Shown in pieces: positions 1 through 6,299 of a stretch of DNA of 34,066 bases. This DNA comes from a virus. The position numbers and the translations under genes were made by a program. How positions within the stretch are numbered: the first letter of the stretch is position 1; each line of letters begins with the position of its first letter. Location: the IMG/VR virus record IMGVR_UViG_3300015373_000023, positions 1 to 34,066 of that record; one strand, 5' to 3'. The notes beneath the pieces are model-generated. The model saw nothing but the letters and a program-made list of their open reading frames with translations, ran no database searches and was not told the origin of the DNA.

Positions 1-117
1 AAAAACTTTCTATAAACGTCTACTTAATATCTAATACTTATTACTTATTGAAGTCGCGCGTAGGGAAAGGTTTTTAGAGTAGATTTGGGCGGGCAGAGAT
101 TGGCTCAATCCCAGTGT
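1..117. other. Non-coding left edge
   Basis: No gene was found here. The stretch lies downstream of the SF2 helicase gene and is AT-rich. It holds one arm of the hairpin at 91-139 and a 13-nt sequence at 31-43 that recurs inverted near 2219-2231. Confidence 0.6.
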
Positions 118-139
118 TCAAGCCGTTTTTACTCTGCCC
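91..139 (-). ncRNA. Hairpin at the end of the SF2 helicase gene
   Basis: GGGCAGAG at 91-98 pairs with CTCTGCCC at 132-139. Inside it 102-106 pairs with 120-124; the last pair is a G-U wobble on the minus transcript but a C/A mismatch on the plus strand, which favours a minus-strand RNA. It overlaps the stop codon at 118-120. There is no U-run directly after the stem, so it is not a classical intrinsic terminator. Its 3' sequence CTCTGCCCGCC is shared with the element at 2236-2298. Role unknown. Confidence 0.5.
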
Positions 140-1308
140 ATTTTTAGATCATCTATCTCAGTATCTGAAATATTGAAGTTTTTCTTAGATATTAGCGATC
201 TCCAAATAACTAAATCCATACCCGACTTGGACCTCAACGTGTAGTAGTAAAGATTCAAAAATGGGCTATTTAATCGGTCAATTCGTCCGTGCGCTTGCTC
301 CCACCGTTTGTACGAATATGTCAGTGAGTGAAAAAGCGTCGTATCCGTCTCAACGCAGTTCCAACCTTCGGAGCCAGCCACGTATTGTACCAGGTAGACC
401 CAGGAATCGGTGGTGGGTATCTCCTCATGTTTCCATCCGTTCCACTCAGCTATGTCAGTACGGCTCTGTAAGCGACGTAGAGACTCTAGCTCGTAGTTGA
501 AGTTGTAGAATATAACCATCTTGGGATGCTTCTCTAAGAGGCTCTCAATCGCCCTTACACGGCTTGGATCGGAGTTGACCACACGCCGTACCACCCCGTA
601 GAGCTCTGCGATGTCCTTGATGGGACGATTTTGATAGATATGCCAACGATTCTTGATGACCGACTGCACCAATTCCTCGTTGTGCTCTACGTACACATTG
701 ACAGAATGGCGTACGGTATGCTTCTCAAACGGCATATGAACCAATATCTGATTGCGAAAATGGTTCAGCTTTCCTTCGTTCAGATATCGCTTGACTTTGG
801 GAAACTTCTGGAACGGCTCGTAAACGACATGCTCTGTCTTGAATGCGGTTCTGTTCTTATAGAAGCCGTTGGCGACGAAGACCGGGATGTAGTCGAGCCA
901 CGTATCTCCAGGTGTGGCTGAGAGCAGGATCCAGGAATTGTTCTTGGCGATCTTGAGGAATGACTTGACCCATGTTCCCGATCCAACGAGCCGCTGTTCG
1001 TCGAAAATGAAAAACGCGTTTGTAACATCCACATATTTATGAATATTGTTCCAACTATCAACAGTAAGGACTCCCCAGACAGTTGCCCCTTCTTCCTTAC
1101 CCACGACGATCTTCGCGAACTCACCTTCCCAGTCCTTTGAATCACGCTTTTTCGCCGTGGTAATGACATAGACGTCTTTATCAACATGCCACATCTCGTA
1201 GTACGCAGCTGCCACTCGTGACTTTCCAGACCCCACACCTCCCCACAGAATATTGCCGTTTTCGAGTTGTGTAAGGGCGCGCTCCTGATGCGGTTTAAGA
1301 TCCTCCAT
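118..1308 (-). CDS. SF2 DEAD/DEAH-like helicase
   Basis: This 396-residue protein is a superfamily 2 helicase or translocase, probably remodelling phage DNA during replication or recombination. Walker A is GGVGSGKS at residues 23-30, preceded by a Q-motif-like LKPHQERAL. Motif II reads FIFDEQR (103-106 DEQR), a variant of DEAH. Motif III is SATP at 130-133. Motif VI is QAHGRIDR at 338-345, close to the QxxGRxxR arginine finger. The ATG at 1306-1308 directly abuts the stop of the upstream 110-residue zinc-ribbon gene, so the two are probably translationally coupled. The length suits compact phage SF2 helicases lacking extra nuclease domains. The family is secure; the exact substrate is inference. 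Confidence 0.88.
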   Translation of the reverse strand: MEDLKPHQERALTQLENGNILWGGVGSGKSRVAAAYYEMWHVDKDVYVITTAKKRDSKDWEGEFAKIVVGKEEGATVWGVLTVDSWNNIHKYVDVTNAFFIFDEQRLVGSGTWVKSFLKIAKNNSWILLSATPGDTWLDYIPVFVANGFYKNRTAFKTEHVVYEPFQKFPKVKRYLNEGKLNHFRNQILVHMPFEKHTVRHSVNVYVEHNEELVQSVIKNRWHIYQNRPIKDIAELYGVVRRVVNSDPSRVRAIESLLEKHPKMVIFYNFNYELESLRRLQSRTDIAEWNGWKHEEIPTTDSWVYLVQYVAGSEGWNCVETDTTLFHSLTYSYKRWEQAHGRIDRLNSPFLNLYYYTLRSKSGMDLVIWRSLISKKNFNISDTEIDDLKMGRVKTA

Positions 1309-1641
1309 TTAAGTACACACACCATCGATGTTGGCGTAACACTGAACACAATATGGAAACGTGTAATCGTCCTTACTGATCATGGTAGAGCATTTACCAC
1401 ATGCACACTTTACCTTTCCGCCTCTTTCAGAAAGTACTACTACGTTTTCCGGAATAGCCACATTCTGCATCGCTACGACAGCCCATCGACCATCAAGCCA
1501 ATCATGAACTTCCCACCGATAAAAAGGCACTCGCAACTCGGAATTGAGATTACGGCAACGACGTTCTGCACGAAATTTGAATCGAGTGATTAGATCTGGA
1601 TCGGCATTTGGAACTCGCTGGCTTGTAGTAATATGTGCCAT
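1309..1641 (-). CDS. Small zinc-ribbon protein
   Basis: A 110-residue protein of unknown function. The C-terminal third carries a CxCxxC group and a CxxC pair about 20 residues later (KCACGKC, then YCVQC), a likely four-cysteine zinc ribbon. The N-terminal half is basic (RFKFRAERRCR). It sits between a 42-residue cysteine-rich ORF, whose TAA overlaps its ATG by one base, and the SF2 helicase, which starts immediately after its stop. The context suggests a nucleic-acid-binding partner of the helicase, which is inference. Confidence 0.75.
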   Translation of the reverse strand: MAHITTSQRVPNADPDLITRFKFRAERRCRNLNSELRVPFYRWEVHDWLDGRWAVVAMQNVAIPENVVVLSERGGKVKCACGKCSTMISKDDYTFPYCVQCYANIDGVCT

Positions 1642-1769
1642 TACCTTTTATTTTCCTTCTTCTTTTCCTTGCACTCCTCACAGAATGGAGGCTTGGCCGG
1701 GTCATTCGTGACTTCTGCCTCATTGTAACAGAACATAGTCGAGCAGACAGTCATTTCTTTCTTGTTCAT
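1641..1769 (-). CDS. 42-residue cysteine-pair protein
   Basis: A short ORF with a strong ribosome binding site (GGAGGA about 8 nt before the ATG at 1767-1769). The product has a CSTMFC pair and a CEEC pair about 15 residues apart, then a very lysine-rich tail (KEKKKENKR). This fits a minimal zinc-binding, nucleic-acid-binding peptide. Its TAA shares one base with the ATG of the 110-residue zinc-ribbon gene, and its own ATG follows the previous stop by one base, so it is embedded in the operon. Confidence 0.7.
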   Translation of the reverse strand: MNKKEMTVCSTMFCYNEAEVTNDPAKPPFCEECKEKKKENKR

Positions 1770-1770
1770 C

Positions 1771-1992
1771 TTACTTTTCCTCCGACCCCGAATCTACTGG
1801 AAATCTTTTCTTCAGTTCGTTATCTACGTCTTCGACCGAGTCAACCATTCCTTTCAGATGTGCATCAGTCACGATCGCATCCGTCCAGATGGTGATCACC
1901 CATGAATATACGCCCGCGGCAGTACGACGCAGCTCGATCGATCCACGACCAGGAATAGGATCTCTATACGGTTTCACAGTTTCGTTAGCCAC
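1771..1992 (-). CDS. Hypothetical 73-residue protein
   Basis: No family recognised. The product contains a likely beta-rich core (SIELRRTAAGVYSWVITIW) followed by an acidic helix (VDSVEDVDNELKKRF). It is tightly packed between the 66-residue and 42-residue ORFs and is read in the same direction, which supports it as a real small early phage gene. The start is ATG at 1990-1992 with an AGGAG-type site upstream. Confidence 0.7.
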   Translation of the reverse strand: MANETVKPYRDPIPGRGSIELRRTAAGVYSWVITIWTDAIVTDAHLKGMVDSVEDVDNELKKRFPVDSGSEEK

Positions 1993-2001
1993 TCTATTCT
2001 C

Positions 2002-2202
2002 CTATTCGGTTCTTACCCAATGAATTAGATCCCACGCTTCAATTTTCTCTGGATCTGATTGCCAACCGCCTAAGTCGAGTATCTCCACATCACTATATCC
2101 GCGTACGTCCTTGATAGTTTGCACATACTTCCATTCATGTCTAGGAGGTCCTGCAAAATGACTACATGCCTGCTCATAAGTCTCCGCAAAGACAAGAATC
2201 AT
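2002..2202 (-). CDS. Hypothetical 66-residue protein
   Basis: No family recognised. The product is aromatic-rich (HEWKYVQTIKDVRGY, WDLIHWVRTE) and resembles the many small soluble proteins of unknown role in phage accessory arms. The start has GGAGGATAA just upstream. It is the first gene after the hairpin pair at 2236-2338, so those hairpins form its untranslated leader if transcription continues through. Confidence 0.7.
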   Translation of the reverse strand: MILVFAETYEQACSHFAGPPRHEWKYVQTIKDVRGYSDVEILDLGGWQSDPEKIEAWDLIHWVRTE

Positions 2203-2235
2203 TTATCCTCCAGAAAAAATAAGTATTAGACCGGC

Positions 2236-2298
2236 GGGCAGAGCACCTACACAGTCTCGGCATAGTTGCGATGCGGAGAATATATAGGTGCCCTGCCC
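2236..2298 (-). ncRNA. Hairpin-closed RNA element
   Basis: A 14-bp stem pairs 2236-2249 with 2285-2298. The one non-Watson-Crick position is G-U on the minus transcript and A/C on the plus strand, supporting a minus-strand RNA. Smaller inner pairings TCTC/GAGA and GCAT/ATGC sit in the loop. The 3' end CTCTGCCCGCC repeats the end of the element at 91-139. It lies in the 141-nt gap before the 66-residue gene. Confidence 0.55.
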
Positions 2299-2301
2299 TA
2301 T

Positions 2302-2338
2302 CCCTCTATGGCCGCAGGAGTTCAAAAACCACAGAGGG
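2302..2338 (-). ncRNA. Second hairpin in the 2203-2343 gap
   Basis: On the minus strand CCCTCTGTGG pairs with CCATAGAGGG over 10 bp with one G-U wobble. It follows the stop of the 61-residue gene. There is no U-run after it, so it may be a processing or stability element rather than a terminator. It immediately precedes the element at 2236-2298, making a double hairpin. Confidence 0.5.
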
Positions 2339-2343
2339 AATCT

Positions 2344-2529
2344 TTAAAACTTGGTCAATGTCACAGCGCGAAGAAAAGTAATTCCGTGCGTCTCGACAGT
2401 CCAACCTTCGTTTATTAGTCTTTCGATCTCGATATCCATGGCTTCTTTACTGATGAGAACATTGGACTTACCATCATCTCTTCGCCATTTACCGAATCTT
2501 TGTTTTTTGTAGAATATTTGACGACGCAC
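2344..2529 (-). CDS. Hypothetical 61-residue basic protein
   Basis: The N-terminus is strongly basic (KKQRFGKWRRDDGK), followed by a helix (SKEAMDIEIERLINEGW) and a short beta-like end. No family recognised. The start codon is GTG at 2527-2529, with an AAGGG-type site upstream. It lies directly after the 68-residue gene and before a double hairpin. Confidence 0.65.
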   Translation of the reverse strand: MRRQIFYKKQRFGKWRRDDGKSNVLISKEAMDIEIERLINEGWTVETHGITFLRAVTLTKF

Positions 2530-2541
2530 GTCCTTACCCTT

Positions 2542-2748
2542 CTAATTCGTTTCTACAAGCGATCTCCAAGTATTCCGACCACCATCTGCACTACGAGGAA
2601 CGTCGATATGCAGCTCCCACTCACTGTCTTGCGTCATCACGGCAAGGTCGGCTCGACTTCCACCGTCCTTAGTCGTGATGAATGCGAGAGGTGCTTCTTC
2701 GCCGTTATCATCCTCGTAGACCACTGGAGTTCCGTATGGATAGTCCAT
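2542..2748 (-). CDS. Hypothetical 68-residue protein
   Basis: A small acidic, probably beta-rich protein (TPVVYEDDNGEEAPLAFITTKDGG). It looks like the conserved small phage proteins often found beside lysis genes, but I cannot name its function. Its ATG overlaps the endolysin stop codon (TAATG), so it is translationally coupled to the endolysin. Confidence 0.7.
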   Translation of the reverse strand: MDYPYGTPVVYEDDNGEEAPLAFITTKDGGSRADLAVMTQDSEWELHIDVPRSADGGRNTWRSLVETN

Positions 2749-3497
2749 TACATACCTGCCGGATGTCGGTGAACGAATCGTGAGTAAGGACGTCTGACTG
2801 TCCGGACCCTCGGACCATGCGATCCGAAGCCATAGGGCGACGTGTCGAAGCGGAAATACCCTTCAGGAAGAGAGAATTCCATCCAGACATGATCCCAGGC
2901 GGCGTGGATTGTGACATATTCGCCTCTCCCGGCGAGTCCCCAGTTGAAGAACCAGCTGGAAACCTGAGCCATGCTGGAGCCGAGCAGATTGAACTTCCAC
3001 AATACGAAGCTGGTCGACGACGAACAATCGAACGCATCGTGAGGATCATCATCGGCGAAAGTTCGATCGTGCTGTCCACCGTAGGAATAAGGCCCATCGA
3101 AGAGTTTGCAATATGCGAGCATCGCTCGAGCTTTGGACAGAGCCTTGTTCTCAGGCTTCATATTGATTTCTTTATCGGCCTTTTCCATCATCAGAATTGC
3201 GGTCTTGTCAAAGGCCCATTCAGTCTTGGATCCCTTTTTACGAGTATTGACTAGCTTGGAGTGAGTAGGCTCTCCATAATAGCCGGTAGGATTCAAACCG
3301 AAATGCTGTTGGAACGGCTTGACTCCTTCCATAGCGAACTTCTCGCTATAATTCTGGTCGAATTCCTGCCACGGCCAGAATCCAGCTCTCGAGATAGCAC
3401 GCTTGACCGCCTCAATATCTGAATACGGCTTAGAGGGGCCCTTATCGTGTGAAGGAGGATATAACGGCCGTACAAAATGAACAACGGGAGCTGCCAT
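2748..3497 (-). CDS. Endolysin, NlpC/P60-type peptidase
   Basis: This 249-residue enzyme probably cleaves peptidoglycan peptide stems at the end of infection. Residues 25-85 look like a peptidoglycan-binding-type domain (AVKRAISRAGFWPWQ, GVKPFQQHFGLNPTGYYGEPT). The catalytic domain follows: PYSYGGQH about 136-143, then DAFDCSSS with the probable nucleophile Cys158, and DHVWMEF with the probable His203. There is no signal peptide, so it needs a holin or similar pore. Its ATG overlaps the stop of the upstream 70-residue acidic protein. I recall this N-terminal layout from actinophage lysins. The exact bond cut is not visible. Confidence 0.85.
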   Translation of the reverse strand: MAAPVVHFVRPLYPPSHDKGPSKPYSDIEAVKRAISRAGFWPWQEFDQNYSEKFAMEGVKPFQQHFGLNPTGYYGEPTHSKLVNTRKKGSKTEWAFDKTAILMMEKADKEINMKPENKALSKARAMLAYCKLFDGPYSYGGQHDRTFADDDPHDAFDCSSSTSFVLWKFNLLGSSMAQVSSWFFNWGLAGRGEYVTIHAAWDHVWMEFSLPEGYFRFDTSPYGFGSHGPRVRTVRRPYSRFVHRHPAGM

Positions 3498-3709
3498 TAG
3501 GCCTCCTCGTCGGTCTCCGAATCTTCGCGCTGAGGAGCGTCAGGATCCTGATCGTCATCGTCAGCAGGAAGAACTGTCCCAGGAGCGGGCTCAGCAGGCT
3601 GTCCGGGATCAGCAGGCTCGTACGGACCCTCTGGATCGGGACCCTGCAATCCGGTATCCGGCTCTTCGGGCTGTTCGGTCGTAGTCAGAGGCTCAGAAGT
3701 CTCATTCAT
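3497..3709 (-). CDS. Acidic, proline-rich 70-residue protein
   Basis: Low-complexity, almost entirely Pro, Glu, Asp, Gly and Thr, with no hydrophobic core, so it is likely disordered. It starts at an ATG overlapping the TAA of the 43-residue basic protein, and its own TAA overlaps the endolysin ATG. Its place just before the endolysin suggests a role in lysis or simply a linker gene. No family recognised. Confidence 0.65.
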   Translation of the reverse strand: MNETSEPLTTTEQPEEPDTGLQGPDPEGPYEPADPGQPAEPAPGTVLPADDDDQDPDAPQREDSETDEEA

Positions 3710-3840
3710 TATTTCTTTTTTCCTTTCTTTCGACTTTTCTTGGGCAATTTGCCCTTATTATCGAAATGATGTTTCTTAGCCCAAGCTGGGCCTTTCACTG
3801 CGAATGCCCAAGCTCTCTGCTTCTGTGACTTGGCAGGCAT
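3709..3840 (-). CDS. 43-residue basic protein
   Basis: The product begins MPAKSQKQRAWAFAVKGPAW and ends in a lysine/arginine tail (KKSRKKGKKK). It resembles very small basic phage proteins starting MPAKS. A GGGGGGAG ribosome site lies a few nt before the ATG at 3838-3840, and the TAA overlaps the next ATG by one base. A nucleic-acid-binding role is likely from charge alone, which is inference. Confidence 0.7.
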   Translation of the reverse strand: MPAKSQKQRAWAFAVKGPAWAKKHHFDNKGKLPKKSRKKGKKK

Positions 3841-3858
3841 CGCTCCCCCCGTTTAGCA

Positions 3859-4059
3859 TCATTTTGGTTGGATTACCCTTCTGTCTAGCAGATCTGCGAC
3901 GACACCAACCATTAATGATTTATTTTGCTCGGGTACATCTTCCCATGGAACAGCCGATTCTTTTCGAGTCTCATAGCCATAGGAAGGTGCTAGACGTTCA
4001 TATGTTTCATGAAATTCCCGAGCAATATCGTGAGCAATATGCATCTCTTCAGGACTCAT
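3859..4059 (-). CDS. Hypothetical 66-residue protein
   Basis: A helical protein with a WEDVPEQNKSLMVGVVADLL segment. A W-x-D-x-P-x2-x-K pattern like this recurs in many small phage and bacterial proteins of unknown role. Its ATG overlaps the stop of the 57-residue gene (ATGA), showing translational coupling. Confidence 0.7.
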   Translation of the reverse strand: MSPEEMHIAHDIAREFHETYERLAPSYGYETRKESAVPWEDVPEQNKSLMVGVVADLLDRRVIQPK

Positions 4060-4229
4060 ACGTCTGGCTCTTTATTCACGGGAGTTTCTCCCCGGAGAAT
4101 TTTCTCGATTCCCTCTGCGTCATGAGCACCGAAACCCGTCTGAGCTTGTACAAGCCACTGGGCCATCGTACCGACTGCTAGCTCAAGACGATCGACGCGC
4201 TTTTCGATTTGGAGCTTAGTCTCTGCCAT
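4056..4229 (-). CDS. Hypothetical 57-residue protein
   Basis: It starts with a likely amphipathic coiled-coil helix (KLQIEKRVDRLELAVGTMAQWL) and ends in an acidic stretch. It has a GGGGGGAA ribosome site before the ATG at 4227-4229 and its TGA overlaps the next ATG (ATGA). The pattern suits a small oligomeric phage protein; no function is recognised. Confidence 0.7.
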   Translation of the reverse strand: MAETKLQIEKRVDRLELAVGTMAQWLVQAQTGFGAHDAEGIEKILRGETPVNKEPDV

Positions 4230-4237
4230 TTCCCCCC

Positions 4238-4420
4238 TTAAACAAGTTTACGATATCCAGCTTTGCGAAGATCATCTTGAAGTGCTTTTAGTGTTTCTCG
4301 TGAACCACTAACTGTTGCGGGTTCAACATGAATAGTTTCTTTAAATTTTTCCCGCATTTCTTCAATTTCTTTCAACGGATGAATCTCGCTGAACAGTTGA
4401 GCTTCGGGGCTTACTTCCAT
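4238..4420 (-). CDS. Hypothetical 60-residue protein
   Basis: A charged, largely helical protein (HPLKEIEEMREKFKETI, TLKALQDDLRKAGYRKLV). No family recognised. It starts at an ATG at 4418-4420, just before the stop of the secreted lysozyme-like gene, and is followed after 8 nt by the 57-residue gene. Confidence 0.65.
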   Translation of the reverse strand: MEVSPEAQLFSEIHPLKEIEEMREKFKETIHVEPATVSGSRETLKALQDDLRKAGYRKLV

Positions 4421-4421
4421 A

Positions 4422-4904
4422 TCACACTCCGCACTTCAGTCGTGTGTTTGGCCATGGTCCGAAACCACGACCCGAGTAATATGCCCTCATAGCTACGGCC
4501 ATCTGAATGAATGGTGGCCAATTATCAGCTGTACCCAATGAATTTAGGAATTCTCTACCATAGGCGCGCTGGAAGTCCATATCCATTTGCATTCCGCCGT
4601 AATAGCCATTCCCGGTCCGAGCATTCCATCCGGCTTCAAAGCTATGAATGCATAGAAATGCGCGTGTAACTCCACCACTACCGAAACTTACTCTCTGACG
4701 ATTAACCTGTCTATGAATTTGTAGTGTGCGTCCTCGAGCATTTGCGTCCTTACGAGCTTGGACTGCCCGTTTAGCCCACCACTTAGCGGTTTTCCCTTGA
4801 TAGGTCGCACTAGGATATGTGGGTTCTGCCGTTGCTGTCGTCGTTACCATCACTAAAACAAGAATAATGATCGAAGCGACGATTATGGCGGTCAGAAACT
4901 TCAC
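4422..4904 (-). CDS. Secreted Rpf/lysozyme-like muralytic protein
   Basis: This 160-residue protein has an N-terminal membrane or signal segment (about residues 4-22) followed by ATAEP, a possible signal peptidase site near Ala26. The domain from about residue 80 has the pattern of resuscitation-promoting factor and transglycosylase-like lysozymes: CIHSFEAGW with the probable catalytic Glu90, GNGYYGGMQM at 99-107, then NWPPFIQMAVAMRAYY and GFGPWPNT. It would cut the glycan backbone outside the membrane, complementing the NlpC/P60 peptidase 1 kb downstream. The start is GTG at 4902-4904 with an AGGAGG site. It could act in lysis or in remodelling the wall for DNA entry. Confidence 0.8.
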   Translation of the reverse strand: MKFLTAIIVASIIILVLVMVTTTATAEPTYPSATYQGKTAKWWAKRAVQARKDANARGRTLQIHRQVNRQRVSFGSGGVTRAFLCIHSFEAGWNARTGNGYYGGMQMDMDFQRAYGREFLNSLGTADNWPPFIQMAVAMRAYYSGRGFGPWPNTRLKCGV

Positions 4905-5036
4905 AATAAAAGCCTCCTACTGGGGGTCAGGATTGACGGCCGCGAATATAACACCTGGGATAGATGGTGGACTCCTATTCCGCCGTCTCTACGTCACGGA
5001 GTCAAGTTTTTGAGTAACGCAGCGATGGGGAATCAC

Positions 5037-5076
5037 GTGTCTGCTATAAGGTTAGACAGGTTCGAATAACAGTCAC
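5037..5076 (-). ncRNA. Hairpin element
   Basis: 5037-5047 pairs with 5066-5076 over 11 positions, with one mismatch and one G-U wobble that exists only on the minus transcript. The loop holds TTCGAACC. It is the last well-defined hairpin before the leader of the lysozyme-like gene. Confidence 0.45.
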
Positions 5077-5084
5077 CATACCCT

Positions 5085-5141
5085 CTCACGTTTGCCTAAT
5101 GAGGATCGTCCCGACCTCCTATCCTCACCCTGTCCCGTGAG
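5085..5141 (-). ncRNA. Conserved hairpin motif, copy 1
   Basis: CTCACG at 5085-5090 pairs with CGTGAG at 5136-5141. On the minus strand the element runs CTCACGG, an inner TGAGGAT/ATCCTCA hairpin, then TTAGGCAAACGTGAG. The last 15 nt are identical in the second copy at 5289-5331, while the inner hairpin differs in sequence but is still paired. Conserved ends with a covarying middle are a good sign of a functional RNA. No known class was recognised. Confidence 0.6.
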
Positions 5142-5150
5142 CTGAAAATT

Positions 5151-5228
5151 GAAGCTGGTAGGATTCCTACTAAGCGGGCTTGTCCACCCGAGGCGATTCT
5201 TATTCTATTCGGTCACCCTACCAGCTTC
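5151..5228 (-). ncRNA. 78-nt element closed by a perfect 12-bp stem
   Basis: GAAGCTGGTAGG at 5151-5162 pairs perfectly with 5217-5228. The interior can fold into a CGGG/CCCG hairpin. Its size and closed base recall a tRNA-sized RNA, but there is no T-arm or anticodon arm, so I do not call a tRNA. It lies between the two copies of the CTCACG motif. Confidence 0.55.
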
Positions 5229-5233
5229 ATAAA

Positions 5234-5287
5234 TGGCATCGCGTAGCCGAGTGCGTTCGAGCGGCTCCATGACGGCCTACCATGCCA
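5234..5287 (-). ncRNA. 54-nt hairpin element
   Basis: TGGCAT at 5234-5239 pairs with ATGCCA at 5282-5287, and the inner AGCCG/CGGCT forms a perfect 5-bp hairpin. It is adjacent to copy 2 of the CTCACG motif. Strand is assigned from neighbours; function unknown. Confidence 0.45.
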
Positions 5288-5288
5288 A

Positions 5289-5331
5289 CTCACGTTTGCC
5301 TAACGGCGGTGCCACCGTCCCGCTCCGTGAG
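5289..5331 (-). ncRNA. Conserved hairpin motif, copy 2
   Basis: CTCACG at 5289-5294 pairs with CGTGAG at 5326-5331. The minus strand reads CTCACGGAGC, an inner GGTGGCACC-type hairpin, then TTAGGCAAACGTGAG, identical at the end to copy 1 at 5085-5141. It begins 11 nt after the stop of the 53-residue gene. Confidence 0.6.
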
Positions 5332-5341
5332 CTTTCTTGTA

Positions 5342-5503
5342 CTACTGAGGGTCGATGATCTTGTAGCCGACCCGCTCCAGCATCTCCCGGAGCTCCGCCT
5401 TGTCCTCCGGCGTCAGCTCCTTCATCTCGGAGATCTCGAGCTTGCGGTCAGGGCCGAAATAATCGATCATGGCCTTGACCAAAGTCATCTCCTTCGGCTC
5501 CAT
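5342..5503 (-). CDS. Hypothetical 53-residue helical protein
   Basis: Sequence features: MEPKEMTLVKAMIDYFGPD, then a charged helix LTPEDKAELREMLERVGYKI. It has an excellent ribosome site (GGGGAGGTGA) before the ATG at 5501-5503. It is visibly more GC-rich than its neighbours, which may mean recent acquisition. It is followed directly by the hairpin region. No function recognised. Confidence 0.72.
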   Translation of the reverse strand: MEPKEMTLVKAMIDYFGPDRKLEISEMKELTPEDKAELREMLERVGYKIIDPQ

Positions 5504-5525
5504 AGTCACCTCCCCTCAAAATTGA

Positions 5526-5762
5526 TTACTTAGCGAAATGCCAGGTCACACCGAGATTCTCGCCCTCTTCTCCGCTAGGCTCGCGGTGAGGAATGTCGCC
5601 CTCGTCGTTTACAGCAGCGAAAGATGAAGTTCCGTTGTCATCAAACATGATCATCTCGCCATGCTGAAACGACAATCCTTGTACAGGCTTCTGGAAAACT
5701 AGGGCGTTGTGATTCTTGCCGTCGTTATAGACGACACGATATACTGCAGTCTTTCCGTCCAC
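5526..5762 (-). CDS. Hypothetical 78-residue beta-rich protein
   Basis: A small protein with alternating hydrophobic and polar residues (AVYRVVYNDGKNHNALVF) and an acidic turn region. No family recognised. Its ATG overlaps the end of the 106-residue gene (stop at 5762), so the two are coupled. Confidence 0.7.
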   Translation of the reverse strand: MDGKTAVYRVVYNDGKNHNALVFQKPVQGLSFQHGEMIMFDDNGTSSFAAVNDEGDIPHREPSGEEGENLGVTWHFAK

Positions 5763-6082
5763 TATGTAGACTCCTCTACTAGATTGAAGTTTGCCTGGAA
5801 AGCCTTAGTCGTGTAGACCTTGTAGCCTCGTTCTGTGTACAGAATCCAGTCTCCCACAAACGCCTTTGTCTGCCTAGGATTCTTCGGATTATGAACCCGA
5901 ACGTGAATATACTGCTTCGTAGGCTGGACATCCTGGGATCTATCAACGGGAGACTCGTCAATATTGCCAATCTCGCCGAAACACCATCTCGCAATATCGG
6001 CGAAATTCTCCTCAGTCACCTGAACAGCATCCACGAATAGTGGCTTACGAACGTACTTTGTGGTAATGCTCGTGTTCTCCAT
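5762..6082 (-). CDS. Small phage protein with GDWI motif
   Basis: A 106-residue protein. The C-terminal VGDWILYTERGYKVYTTKAFQANF matches the general pattern of a widespread small phage protein family (GDW-I followed by a Y/F-rich strand and F-x-x-x-F/Y), related in style to PGDYG proteins. The N-terminal half begins with a KPLFVDAVQVTEEN strand. The function is unknown. It follows the 34-residue membrane ORF and is coupled to the 78-residue gene. Confidence 0.75.
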   Translation of the reverse strand: MENTSITTKYVRKPLFVDAVQVTEENFADIARWCFGEIGNIDESPVDRSQDVQPTKQYIHVRVHNPKNPRQTKAFVGDWILYTERGYKVYTTKAFQANFNLVEEST

Positions 6083-6087
6083 AGTTC

Positions 6088-6192
6088 CTATTCTTCGCTC
6101 CGGTTGCGAGTTATACCAAGGCCATATCCAATTAGGAGACTAATTAGAACTACAAGAGCTGTTACGATAACTGTGACAATAATCCCGATCAT
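6088..6192 (-). CDS. 34-residue single-pass membrane peptide
   Basis: Nearly the whole product is one hydrophobic helix (MIGIIVTVIVTALVVLISLL, then GYGLGITRNRSEE). The ATG at 6190-6192 overlaps the TGA of the 36-residue ORF as ATGA. A longer reading from TTG at 6307-6309 in the same frame exists (73 residues), but the coupled ATG start fits the neighbouring overlaps better. It could be a holin-like or inhibitor peptide; that is speculation. Confidence 0.55.
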   Translation of the reverse strand: MIGIIVTVIVTALVVLISLLIGYGLGITRNRSEE

Positions 6193-6299
6193 GATTCTCG
6201 TCCTACCCAAGCCCATTCGCCCCAACGAGCATAATCGCTCCATCGAAGCGATGTCCAAAGACACCAAGGGCAATTCTCGGCTAGGAACAGAGTGATCAT
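6189..6299 (-). CDS. 36-residue tryptophan-rich ORF
   Basis: This short ORF starts with an ATG overlapping the TGA of the ssDNA-binding-like gene (ATGA at 6296-6299) and ends with an ATGA overlap into the 34-residue membrane ORF. The product has a CPWC pair and six tryptophans (WSDYARWGEWAWVGRES). Two perfect ATGA junctions argue for real translation, although the ORF is very short and uses a different frame from the alternative 73-residue reading. Confidence 0.5.
   Translation of the reverse strand: MITLFLAENCPWCLWTSLRWSDYARWGEWAWVGRES

Larger units (their letters stand above)
4905..5341. other. Non-coding stretch rich in hairpins
   Basis: About 430 nt with no convincing gene between the 53-residue ORF and the lysozyme-like gene. 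It holds the hairpins listed at 5037-5076, 5085-5141, 5151-5228, 5234-5287 and 5289-5331, plus a possible GACTCC/GGAGTC stem at 4970-5003. I looked for tRNA arms around the TTCGAA and GTTCGAG sequences and found no cloverleaf. Confidence 0.65.

Noticed and set aside
780-1349. 189-residue minus-strand ORF in another frame of the SF2 helicase gene
   Set aside because: The helicase frame carries all the motifs; this frame is serine/arginine-rich and featureless.
2708-3254. 129-residue minus-strand and 145-residue plus-strand ORFs over the endolysin
   Set aside because: Both overlap the clear NlpC/P60 frame and have no recognisable domain.
4925-5331. Possible tRNA genes
   Set aside because: TTCGAA and GTTCGAG sequences look like T-loops, but no acceptor, D and anticodon arms of the right length can be drawn on either strand.
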